Shown here one piece after another: positions 47,514 through 58,122 of a DNA stretch of 64,000 nucleotides. The stretch is from Vermamoeba vermiformis (taxonomy: Eukaryota > Tubulinea > Echinamoebida): positions 1 to 64,000 of the forward strand of contig JBEWZL010000047.1 in NCBI GenBank assembly GCA_045837725.1, written 5' to 3'. Made by a program: the position numbers and the translations under genes. The notes beneath the pieces are model-generated. The model was given only the letters and a program-made list of their open reading frames with translations, did no database searches and was not told the origin of the DNA. How positions within the stretch are numbered: position 1 is the stretch's first letter; the number at the start of each line of letters is the position of its first letter.

Positions 47514-50500
47514 TTAATGCTGTTTCGTTGATTTTTGATCGTTGAAGTTAGTCACGGTCACAGAGCCCTCGCTGTCCACCACGACACTTGTCAAAGGCAC
47601 GTGACTTCGCTTCTTGGCAGTGCCTTTTACACCAGATTCGATGCGCGAGAAAATTCCTTTCTTGGTGCTGCGAATGACTTCAGCACGTGACTTCCAAGTG
47701 GTGACGACCAGCACTGCGATGACGACAAAGGCCAACAAGAAGACTGTTAACAGCTCTCCACGGGCCACTCTGATGGTTTGCAATGGCAAGTCAATTTTAT
47801 CGCTAGGTGAGCCTATAAAACACCGTTAATATTGCACTCAAGCGCGATCTGATCCATCATCGTATCAAACACTGGATACAATTGATCGAGTATTATGACC
47901 AACGACTTACCTTTAGTGCGAGTAACAGTGACTGTATCAAGTTGGGTGTGTCGTGGCACGAGCTTGATCTCAAAAGTGCGGATCTCGGTTGGATGCAGCG
48001 TGATGAACGAGTTGATATCTTCAATCTCTTTGTCCTTTATATCATCAGTCGACGGCGATCGTTTTCTTCGTGCCAAGTTCGCCTCACTGTCAGCTTCTTG
48101 TTTGACCTCTTGTCCAGCCTTCTCCAACGCATCCTTTGAAATGAACACTCCCTCTTCGTCGGTGTTCTGTTTGTCGAGCTGTGCCTCATCGACTTGTACG
48201 TTGCTGAGGTCTGAAACACCTGAGGACTTCCATACTCGACGAGTGGACTCTTGTTCTTCGATCGCTATGAAAAGTGCACGTGTCAATAGGGCTGTAGCCT
48301 CGTGTCAAGTACGTGACACGCTCAATTGAAAACTTACGTTGAGTGATGGTCAGTGACTTCTCGCCAATAAATTGCAGCTTGAATGCGTTGAAAAACTCTT
48401 GGATCTCGAGCTTTGTTTTCCTAAGAGAAAAAACCTGTCAGGTCGCGTGTTATTGGTTAGTAATCGCATCCATCCGACGTACTTTGCCAGATCTGACTTA
48501 ATCTTATCCGATCCCTCGCTGGTGTGCATCAATCGCAATAACAAGCTCTCTTCACCGGCCAAATACTACAACAATTGATTCATTAGCGCTCGTGTTAATT
48601 AAAGGATTATAAGAATATGTGCTTACTCTCAAGGTGGTGATGTGCACGTTCGAAGGCAACGAATCTAAACATGATTATTAGCACAAGTGTAAAAGAACGC
48701 GTTATTACGTACATTTCATGGGTCTGAAGCTGGTCTCAAAGTTTTCTTTCCACGTGGCCACGAGATTTTCTTGATGTTGAGTCAACGAGCTGTCTCTGGC
48801 GATGAATGATCGCATAGGATTGTTCAAAATCAAACTCAATTCTCTACAACGGTAACCCATTAGTACCTGGCACGCGATCAGATTCGAATCCGCATCTTAC
48901 CTAGCGTTTTCATCCGAGACGGCGTTGTTGTTATAAAGAGCCCATAAAGTGGTAGCAACAACTGATCTGTCGTTGTTTGGCTCAGCAAGACCTCTACCGT
49001 CATCACGTGGCAAGTTTCTGTGGATCATCAACTCGAGCGTTCCACCCGCGGGACTAGTCGCACCAATTGAATGACGGTTCAAAATCTATAAAATTGTTAA
49101 CGATATGACACGAGAGAGTGCGTGACTTACAGTAAAGCGCTCATCTGTTTCTTCGCACTTGAGGAAAGACATGGAGATGCAGGGGTAGTAGTTGTGCTCG
49201 GGACGATCGTCTTTACGTTCACGTTGCAATACTTCAACGCCGTTGTCGGTATAGAAATGTCTGCTGTTGGGTGCAATGGCTGTGTGGTACTTGACAACGA
49301 CTTCGGTAGCAGATTCAGCCTTGACTTTGTAATCTTGTTCGATGATCAATTGCGTAGTTGTAGCCTCGGTAGAATACAATTTAATATGCCACTCGAGATC
49401 ATTGCCCAAAATAATCTAGCAAAAGAGCGGTTAGATCGAGAGCAGAAAAAAATAAAAAAGAAATGCCGCGACCCGGGATTGAACCGGGGGCCTCTAGATC
49501 TTCAGTCTAACGCTCTCCCAACTGAGCTATCGCGGCTTGCCTTGTCCGACCGCCAAATTTTTTAGCGACGCGACGTGTACAGAAAACAATAAACTTGTTT
49601 TTCGCTTACCCTTGCTTCTTGAACGTGCTCTCCCTTGTAGATAACCAAAAGGTACTTCTGAATTACAGTCGAAGCAGGACTAGTGGTTCGCATAATGTAA
49701 GCACCACTTCTTTGAGCGTCTCGGTATGCCATCAACTGGTGCACGTGTTAATAAGCACATCCAATACAATTTTGGCTTCATTACTTACGTCTTGGTTTAA
49801 TTGCTGTGTTTTGCCTGTTTTTTTGTTCAGGATCTTGCCCATCAAACCATTTGTCGAAGAGAAAATGATTTGTAAATTGTCGTTTTCAATGAACGCTGCC
49901 TCAGATCCATCAGCGTGAGTGATCGCAGCGAAGGAATAAATACTATCAACTTTAGGGCCATTGTAACCTTCGCGACTCCAAGCTTGTGTGGTCGGCACAG
50001 CAGCTAATGCAGTCGTCTCGGGATCCACCTTCAAGAAGTAGGTTTCGGCTCCAAGTGGAGACACCTCAGCCAAAAAATACAAATAGAATCCAGTATTGTT
50101 TTTCAACGGATCAACGGGAATCATCTAGTCATAATGTTAGAGTTAAAAATAAAACGAAATTAGTATCGCGTACCTCGCTTGGCACGTGATTGCCTGCAGC
50201 ATCTGTGACAATAATCTTGTGCTTGGATTTGACGGTCAAATGTTGGTACTGCTTTCGAGGCCAGCCAAGCGAGTTATGCACGGCAATAACGTAGTCAGTT
50301 TTCTCTTCGAAATCTAACACGCGCAATTCCGATTCAAACTCTGGTGCTGCCTTATCACCAGCCAACAGCACCGACAATGACTTGGCGAGGGCAACTTTCG
50401 ACGCATTGTAGCCCTTGTCGAGCCTGTTCGTGTAATCTTGAGCCACGAATCCACGAGCTGTACCTGTAATGCCGTCGTGGTGTTGAACCAAAGCTGAGTC

Positions 50501-52552
50501 CTTTGCAGAAATCATAATTAATTAAAGCACTAAAATGTGATGTTGTAATTGTGCATAGTCTAATCGTTGCACTAGATCCAGATCTAAGCTTAAGGAAAAA
50601 CACTTACTCGGCGAGCCCATTTGAGATCATAAGCCGTATCAGCAATGTTAAGAATGTTCTTGCCATTAGGCACGTTTCCTTGCACGACCTTGTGATTGGC
50701 GAGTGCAACACCAGTCTCTGCAGACTTGATCATAGCATCCACTTCACGCGAGTGCAACTTCAGTGCAGGACGTGTGGTATAATAGCCCTGTTCATAGTTA
50801 GTATGTGCCCGCTTAGTATAACACTATACGTACTGTCCAATAGCTGTCGCCGTTGTCAGCGTACGGGAAGAAATCTCCGAAGAATGAGGGGAACTCGGCC
50901 TTCGCATTGTTGAGCGCATCAAAATATCGCGAGAGAGTTGAGTATTGAATGTTAACACCAAAGTCAGGGTTGGCATTGATGTATTCTATCAACATATAAG
51001 AAATTGATCGTATGATCAGTTTTTCTGAAGGTACGTACTAATGAGCGGATCCATGTTAGAGAACTGTTTGGTGGCATCAACGAACTTAAAGTCATCGCCC
51101 CACGGTACCAACAAGTTATTAGTACGATAGGCAGTGGCTCTGCCCGTCAAAATATTGACGAGTTCTCGTGCACGCTTTGCTTTGTTCTCTTCTGTCGTGG
51201 TCATCCAAGTCTCTTCGAAATCAAATCCTCTTCAACAATGGAGTTAGCTAATAGTACAATATAACTTCATATTGTTAATGAAATTTTCGATGGAATGGTC
51301 GTATAATTAGTAAATTAGAATTATAACTTACTGAGGAGCAGAATAATGCGTGTGAAGCACGTGGGTCATAATCTTCGAGTCAGCTCTATAATTGATTAAT
51401 TTATAAGTATTCATAGTATCCATTATAGTGTTATTTTCTTACTGGTTCAATCCGTGCCAGATAAATTCCATGTGCTTTGCTGACTTGTACTTGTTCTAGG
51501 AAATATTTTCGTTACATTTCGTTCATAATAATTTTATATAATAGGTCTAGAGTTACCTTCAAATCAAAATGAATTCTATTGATAACAAGTGCATCAAATC
51601 CTGCTTTCGCGAACAAACTTGGAGTCAAAGATGAATGACCGAACGGATCAATCTTAAAAAAATAAATAAGATTAAAATAATTAATGTTAATATTAATGTT
51701 GCTATTTACCTGCCAAGCAACGCGTGGTTTAACTTTGAAGTTTTCCCACAAGTATTGATGACCTTCTGTGACCTGATCTATCACTTGATGATAATGCGCA
51801 TTGGCTTCATCGTTTTGGACCCATCCACCTGCAAATTATAATATAATTATCTTTTCAAACAAGTGCACGAGAAATACGGATTAACGTTGTTCGTTAAACC
51901 GGATTTGACAACAAAAATTGAAAAAAATCAAAATAAATCTTACCAGCGACGAATTCGAATTGCTTGTTATCAATTAACTTCTTTAGCTTCGCTTTGACGT
52001 CATTAGTTTGACTCTCGTACCACCGCTCAAAAAAAGAACTAGTCGTCGGAAAAATTAGAATCACAGCCGGAACTTTGCATGCAAAAAATTGATCGTATAA
52101 TTATGATAAATAGGACTTACATCTCGGCCCAGACAAATGTACGCGAAGGATCTTTGGATAACTCGTTGACTACGTTTGTTAAGATCCGAGTTACGCGCAT
52201 ATTAAAATAACCCTAAAAAAGTTTTGTAGTTTTAGCAGCATTCGATTATAATAATATTAATTCAAGAAGAATATACTAATATGATCATGATATCATTTGA
52301 TAAAAGGAGAATTCATTTTTTTGAATTTTGAAAAATAACGATCTGTTTTGAATTTACACAGAAAATCTTCTAAAATCGTGCTAACATTTAATTAATGGAT
52401 TATTAGCATATAATAATTACCTCGAATGTTTCTAACCAGCCAGGATCGCAATGGGAATGCGGGATCAGATGAACATTCAAAGGCTCTGCAGACGATAGCC
52501 CAGCAAAGAGCACGACAGAACATGCAATAATAAATAAATATATATATCTCAT
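47514..52552 (-). CDS. GH38 alpha-mannosidase with signal peptide and C-terminal membrane anchor
   Basis: Twenty-one exons join in frame to 1,136 aa: complement(47514..47812, 47911..48264, 48338..48420, 48483..48565, 48627..48664, 48713..48843, 48901..49085, 49131..49415, 49610..49735, 49789..50124, 50174..50500, 50608..50787, 50834..50985, 51039..51229, 51332..51385, 51443..51495, 51557..51652, 51710..51828, 51944..52038, 52121..52212, 52421..52552). A signal peptide (about 1-22) is followed by HSHCDPGW (zinc, about 32-39), QIDPFGHS (nucleophile Asp about 148), [10 protein letters not shown] and [14 protein letters not shown]. The lysosomal-type family trims mannose from glycans. A basic RRKRS site lies before the [12 protein letters not shown] end motif. 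Residues about 1058-1077 are one strong membrane helix with a basic cytosolic tail, unlike typical family members. Intron 12 from the 3' end holds a tRNA gene. Confidence 0.94.
49446..49459 (-). terminator. RNA polymerase III terminator of tRNA-Phe
   Basis: On the minus strand, two T runs (six and seven Ts) follow the tRNA within 5-18 nt. T runs of four or more end Pol III transcription. Confidence 0.75.
49464..49536 (-). tRNA. tRNA-Phe (GAA)
   Basis: A 73-nt cloverleaf is read on the minus strand. The acceptor GCCGCGA pairs with TCGCGGC, the D arm is GCTC..GAGC, the anticodon stem TTAGA pairs with TCTAG around the loop CTGAAGA (anticodon GAA), and the T arm CCCGGTTCAATCCCGGG has the GTTCAAT loop. 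The discriminator is A. There is no intron. It lies inside an intron of the alpha-mannosidase gene, on the same strand. Internal A and B boxes are intact, so it is likely active. Confidence 0.97.
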
Positions 52553-52710
52553 ATTACACTATTGTACATGGGTTAAGATTTAAATAATGACGAAACAACG
52601 TCAGCAATTTTTTGTCCCATTTTTTTTGAGCCAAATAATTCCAGCCCAGCACGCGTACGACTCTATTGCCTATTATTTCATATTAGTCCATAATACGACA
52701 CACATATAAG

Positions 52711-53727
52711 ATGACGGCAGATAAAAGAAATGATTCAGTAACAATAGGAGTTCGCTCGATCTTCAGTCGGCCATTAGATTTATTATTATGCTTTGTATTT
52801 TTAGTCAAGGCTATTATTGCCGCATATTCCGATATTATGAACGCTATAGGTAATTATTGCCAATCAAATTACGAAGTAACGGTCACCAGACAGATCCGTA
52901 ATAGTTATTACGATGTCTTCTTTCCACAAATATTAATTACATTATTTTCTCCTATAATTATTAAATGCAAATATTAATATTCGACGTAAGGAGCGAAAAT
53001 AAGGCCGTAATTAATTTTTCTCCTTGTCAGGTCCGATCGAAGGCAAAATGTCGCCCGAAACCGTAAAAGATTATGCTTGGCCTCCTAAAATGTGGTGGGA
53101 CTTATTTTGGTGGTGGACTGACTTGGCAGATCCTCATTTACGCGTCAATCCGGTCTGGCTCAAGGTCGGATGCGCCTTGTCGGCTTACGTTTATACTCCT
53201 TTCTATTTCATTGCCATCTACGCATTTGTGAAAGGTAATATAAGCACTCCTAGTTATATAGCATGAAGTCTAACCCTTTTTCGAAAGGACGTAACTGGAT
53301 TCGTGATTGGGTCCTGATGTGGGGCTGGGGCATGATTTTGACTGTCGTAAGTAATATTAATACATTTAATACCACCCTTAAATATAATAATCGATTGTGG
53401 CTTAAACGTGTTCACGAAGATCTGATCCGTTGAGTTGGTCTCGTTACAAAATGATACAATAAGACATATTCGCCTATTACTTATACTTAAGTTAATGATT
53501 TCCATTCATTAGGTGTTTGTTTTGAGCGAATTAACTATGTCTGAGAAACATTACAGCAACAACTTGTTGCTCGCCTACATCGGTACGTAAATATACGGTC
53601 TTGAAACGTTACTTATTATTAATAATATGCTGCTGTAGTCTACGGTGCTTATATTCTATTCCCATTCTTTGCAATGGTTCGCGTGTGGCCGAAAAATGTT
53701 TTTGGCGTAAAAGAGAAAAATGAATAA
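52711..53727 (+). CDS. TMEM97/EXPERA-domain membrane protein (sigma-2 receptor-like)
   Basis: Five exons (52711..52849, 53031..53234, 53288..53346, 53513..53582, 53639..53727) give 186 aa. Four membrane segments are visible: RPLDLLLCFVFLVKAIIA, WLKVGCALSAYVYTPFYFIAIYAF, WVLMWGWGMILTVVFVL and YGAYILFPFFAMVRVW. Family signs are the first helix starting RPLDLLL, acidic SDIMNA after it, FYFIAIYAFVKG and the C-terminal YGAYILFPF. EXPERA proteins sit in the ER and bind or convert sterols; TMEM97 takes part in cholesterol handling. The C-terminus ends KEKNE. It is divergent with the alpha-mannosidase, 158 bp between starts. Confidence 0.82.
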
Positions 53728-53821
53728 AACTCGTAGTGCCAGTGGCGCAAATGAATGCAAACAGAATAAATTATAAACAATACACCAAATATAATATTTA
53801 TTGATAGAATCTAAAACGGTA

Positions 53822-54380
53822 TCACCTTTCACGCTTCTTTGTTACCATTACGCTTTGTACCTTCGTACCGATCCAGTTCTTTGATACTAAATCCCGTAAA
53901 ATCTTCAGTCGGCGGGCATAAGCAAGCATACTGTTATCCTTGTAATGATATAAGCATATCAATTTAGCATTAAAAGTAAACTACCTTACTACGGTACTCC
54001 AAAATAGCTTTTTGCAAATCTAGCAGCTCATAATGCAGTTGTTGCAAGTCTTGTGAATCATCGAGTACTTTTTGTTGCGCTTCATTTACAAACGGCAGAA
54101 ATTCATGGTTTGCAACCCGCAACAGATTTTGCATCTCTTTTACCTCATCTGCTATTTCTTGGGTTTTTACCGCAATTATTTTTAATTTTTCTTGTATCCT
54201 TTTTTCAACCTCTTTCTTTTCGTCGTCTGTGTAAATTATGAATGAATTTTTACCAGTAGACGAATTTTGTTTTGCAAGATTCGTTTTTTTTCCTGGTTTT
54301 TCTAGTAGGGTTGGGCCCTCCGAAGTTAATGGTGAAGCCAGTCGTCCTTCAGACCTGCTGGAGTTTTTTTGTTCTGCCAT
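53822..54380 (-). CDS. Small coiled-coil protein
   Basis: Two exons, complement(53822..53938, 53985..54380), give 170 aa. The first 45 residues are polar and Ser/Gly-rich. From about residue 50 a long helix with heptad-like spacing follows (DDEKKEVEKRIQEKLKII, EIADEVKEMQNLL, QDLQQLHYELLDLQKAI). The end is basic (VMVTKKRER). The donor AAG|GTAGTT was taken because the nearer one gives a stop in the next exon. I do not recognise the family; size and coiled coil fit a complex subunit. It is tail-to-tail with the TMEM97-like gene. Confidence 0.72.
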
Positions 54381-54600
54381 TAGTAGACCCGTTGTGTTAT
54401 CTCAGCGAATGAGCGAAGGCAATAAGAGCGAGTATGAAGGGAATTAAAACAAATTTGAATATGACTAAAAAATGCTTCACGTGTTGAGTTCGTATTGTGT
54501 TAGATGTTACAAAAGGATTAAGACAAAAAAAACATCAACCAGTGGTAATTTGCAGATCTGTGCAATGCTTCTTAAATTTTTGATAACACAACCTTCAAAT

Positions 54601-54712
54601 TCACCACTACACTTGTCAAAGGCACGTGACTTCGTTTCTTGGCAGTGCCTTTCACACCAAACCTAGTACTTGAGCAAGATCTGATCCTATCAAACACTGG
54701 ATACAAACAAAG
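54601..54712 (+). repeat. Rearranged fragment of the alpha-mannosidase 3' end
   Basis: About 110 bp match two pieces of the alpha-mannosidase gene: 47584-47634 (last exon) and about 47841-47880 (exon before it). In between, about 200 bp are missing. Both pieces keep order and strand. No frame is kept, so it is a non-coding duplicate next to the NTPase gene's 3' end. Confidence 0.75.
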
Positions 54713-54882
54713 TTAAATTAGTGATGCTGTAATTGTCCTCCAAGGCGCCATCATTAAAAGCTATCTCCAATAACACTGTAGAGCCAAGAAAAAGTGCCAT
54801 TTTGTTGCTTCAAATGCTCTTCAGTCACAAGCAAAGCACTGCCATTGAATGACCTAATCAAAGATTTGATGATGCTGACTGG

Positions 54883-57838
54883 TTAAATTTCCTCTTTGGA
54901 GTCAAAGTTAGCTTCTAAAATGTACTCATCCAAATCTGATTCTTCCTCTTCCAATTCACCCTCCAATTTGAATTCGGTTAGTTGCGCAAATTGTGCCACA
55001 AATGGACCGTAATAGAGTTTAATATTTTCTGAATGTACGATTGCCAAAGAAGCTGGCAAATCCTCAGGTATGTTGGTAATCGTCTTGTTGGTGATGAACA
55101 GATAAATCACAGTGTACTCCTGTTCAAAGATTTGAAGGCACTTTTGCAATGAGTTGAACCAATGCTCGATCTGGATGTAGTTAATTGTAGTAATTTCTTG
55201 TTTGGTGTCTGCCTTTTGCAGGTGCTTCAGCTGCTTGACGAGCATCACTGGCTTTGAACCTTCTGCAGACTTGAAGAATGTGCGGCCATCAACACAGGGA
55301 TTGCCTGTCTTGCAAAGGAAGGTATAGTGGAAAAATTCAATTTTTGGAACCTTTCGGACTTCAGTGACAATGTTCTGACGATTGTTAGTGATTAAAATTT
55401 GTAGCAGGAGACTAACCTCTTCGAGCGCAACTGGTCTCTTTGAATTCTTTTTGATGAACTGCTCCACTTCAGTAGCACACTGTATGGGCTGTAGCTGAAT
55501 TTTGATATTCGCTAGTGTTTGAGACAACTTGGCACCATTCAGAAGCTCACCGACTGTTATTGCTGTGTCTTTCACGTACATCAGTGCTTGAATACGAACA
55601 GGCTACATTTCAGATCCATTAGTTGTTGCTACGATAAATCAAAAAATAGAATACCATCAGTTGGTGATCAAGCAACTCAAACATATGCCAAGTAAATCGC
55701 ACACCAAGAGAGGGCATCAGGCTTGGTGATATCAACGGCAATAAATTTGCACCGTATTCGTCAAGTCCGTAGGTTTCGTTTGCTTGGTGTACCCAATGGT
55801 AGGGCAAGAAAACACCAACATTTCGACGATAAATTATACCTTGAATTTCAAGTTGGTCTATCAATTGTGCTTGTAGAGTCTTGAGGAGAGAAAACGGCGT
55901 TCCAGCCAGAACAAAGTGAAGAAGTTTTCTAAAACCAGAAATTTCCTGAAGTTTTTTCATCATCTGCATGGTAAAGTCAGTGCGGTCAAGATAATAACTC
56001 ATGTTACCTCAGTTGTTTTGTTCAGCAATTCGCTTGTAATTTGACCAGTAATTGCCTCGATAGAGTCTTCAGATGGCTGAGCACTTGACAAATATCTCTG
56101 TATGATTGATATAATAGACTCTAAAACATGAGGTGTAGAGCACATCAAAAACAAAACTCGCTGAAATTTGACGTCTTCAAGCCAAGCCGCGTGGTTGGGT
56201 AAGCAAGCCAGGAAGATTTGTTTGATGCTGTCGAAAGAGAGCGGCGGCAGAGCCATCTTTAACTGCCCAAATCCAGAAGCAACGACAAACTGCTTGTCGA
56301 TGACTTGCTCAACGGTGCCTGCTATGACAGGATATATAACGAAGTTGTCGATTGGAGCTCCAGATTTCATATATGTTCCGATGCATTTGAGAATATCTCG
56401 CGACAGTTGCAGATTCTGAGTGACAACGGTGTTAAACTCATCCAAGACCAGAATCACAGCACAAAGTCCAGGTGGGTAATCCAATCGTAGAGTCGCCATG
56501 ACAGTATCGAAGGTAAAGGTCCGTCGAAGTAAGTCCGGGTAGTCCGCACATGTTGTTAAAAGGGCTGACTTTGTGCAGCCACACAGTGCCTTTGCAGCCA
56601 CTCTCATGCCAAGAATTAACTCGCAATTAGTCTCACCCACAGTTAATTGATCTCTGTTACTGAAATCAATGTAAACAGTTACAACGCTAGTGATCTATTA
56701 TCAATTTGTTAATTATTACCTTAAAATGAAACTTAGTGATTACCTTTGGATTTTGTTTAACAAACTCGGTGCACCATTCTTTCATCTCCTCACAAATGCG
56801 CGATTTTCCGCTTCCGCTGCCAGCTGAGACCGTGCAAAAGAAGTGTCTATTTTTAGTAGTATTTCCGAATGCTGCGAAGTTTGAAGAGAATAATAACTGT
56901 GCAGTTTCTTTGGCTTCTCTCCGGTCAAGCAGTGGCATTTGCATATATGTAACAGGGCCACTTCCAACTTTGAAAGGAATTGCAAGTTCCTTTCGTAAAG
57001 AGCGGATGAATGCAATCTTCTCGTTAATTGTTCGGAGGCGTAAAGTATTGGCATACTCCAACAAATACTTTTGTTCGGTGTCTGCGTTCCGTTAGTTATT
57101 AAAAACTGATTAAGAGGATCAACCAGTACTTACACGTGTCTAAAGTTAAATTTTGTAATTGACTTTCAATGGACAGGGCTGGGTGGGTAGTAGGTTTGTT
57201 TATTTCGATCTCAGCCCACAACTTCCGCAATAACATCTTTGAAATCCTCTTCTGCTCTGTATATTCTTTGAAATCATCTAAAAGGTCTTCGAAGCTTTGG
57301 TACGTAATAAGGGTTTCGACGGAAAAGTTCAAGACTTTTCGCGCCCAAATCGCAACTTGTCTCTGGTGCCAATCAAGCTGCGGTGTGGTGTCTTTAGTTA
57401 TATGGACACGTGCCCATTCCTCCAATTGCTCTTCAGACCACTTTTCAACAGGGAGAGTACAATCAAAAGACGTATCTGCGATTTTAAAAATATGTTAATT
57501 TGATGCTTATTTGCAGAATACGTAAAACTTTTTTTTAAATTCAACGTTTGAGTTAATTTGATTGCTTATTATTTGCAAATAAACGATATACTATTCTAAA
57601 CATATTAATTATTGCTCCGAGCGGGAATTTAATTAATTGAGACAAAAAATGAGGATTTGGATTCAAATTTTCGGGCAAGTTAATTAAATTTCTTTTGGGT
57701 AGGTATTCAACTACGCGGTAAAGAAAATAAATAATAGAATATAATTATTTTGATTTAGTACTATTTGGTGGCGCGTAATTTAGGCTAAATGCCCAACAAT
57801 GCAGACCAATCGATGTTACCTCTATTTTTCACCTCCAT
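54883..57838 (-). CDS. Crinkler-like P-loop NTPase with SAM-like header
   Basis: Six exons, complement(54883..55602, 55655..55963, 56008..56694, 56744..57081, 57134..57475, 57820..57838), give 804 aa. A 19-nt first exon and the SAM-like header (WSEEQLEEWARVHITKDT, VAIWARKVLNFS; about 15-110) are shared with the 260-aa gene at 31-32 kb. Then comes a P-loop domain: TVSAGSGSGKSR (about 204-215), Walker B CAVILVLDEFN (about 311-321) and DFSNRDQL. This arrangement resembles the NTPase of Crinkler (CRN/CR) proteins found across eukaryotes, from memory. The C-terminal 240 aa end in an acidic tail. Introns 3-5 are 44-52 nt. All frames are intact, so the gene seems functional; targets are unknown. Confidence 0.78.
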
Positions 57839-58122
57839 TATATTAATATAAGAAATTGTGCTGAAATACTTCGTCCGTGGTAATCAAACAAAGCAGAGAT
57901 AAAGTTCAAAAAAATGGGCTTCCAATTTTTGACGATGTGCCCGCCTGCACTGACAGTGTTTGGGTGTCTCGAAGTCTAATATTCGTGACGATTAAAAGAA
58001 AGCGAGTTTGGTCCCAAATACGTCAAGATTAATGACATGGAAAGCAAAACGCCCACTGTCATAATGTCAACAAAAAATTTCTGCGAGCATTTTTATCTAT
58101 TTTTGACCACAGGAACCACAGT

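Noticed and set aside
49122-49565. Open frame of 147 aa on the plus strand
   Set aside because: It runs antisense to a mannosidase exon and through the tRNA-Phe; the part reading [14 protein letters not shown] is the typical false peptide from tRNA T-arm DNA.
56695-56719. A 25-nt intron in the Crinkler-like NTPase gene
   Set aside because: Too short for this genome; a donor 24 nt upstream gives a 49-nt intron with the same phase.
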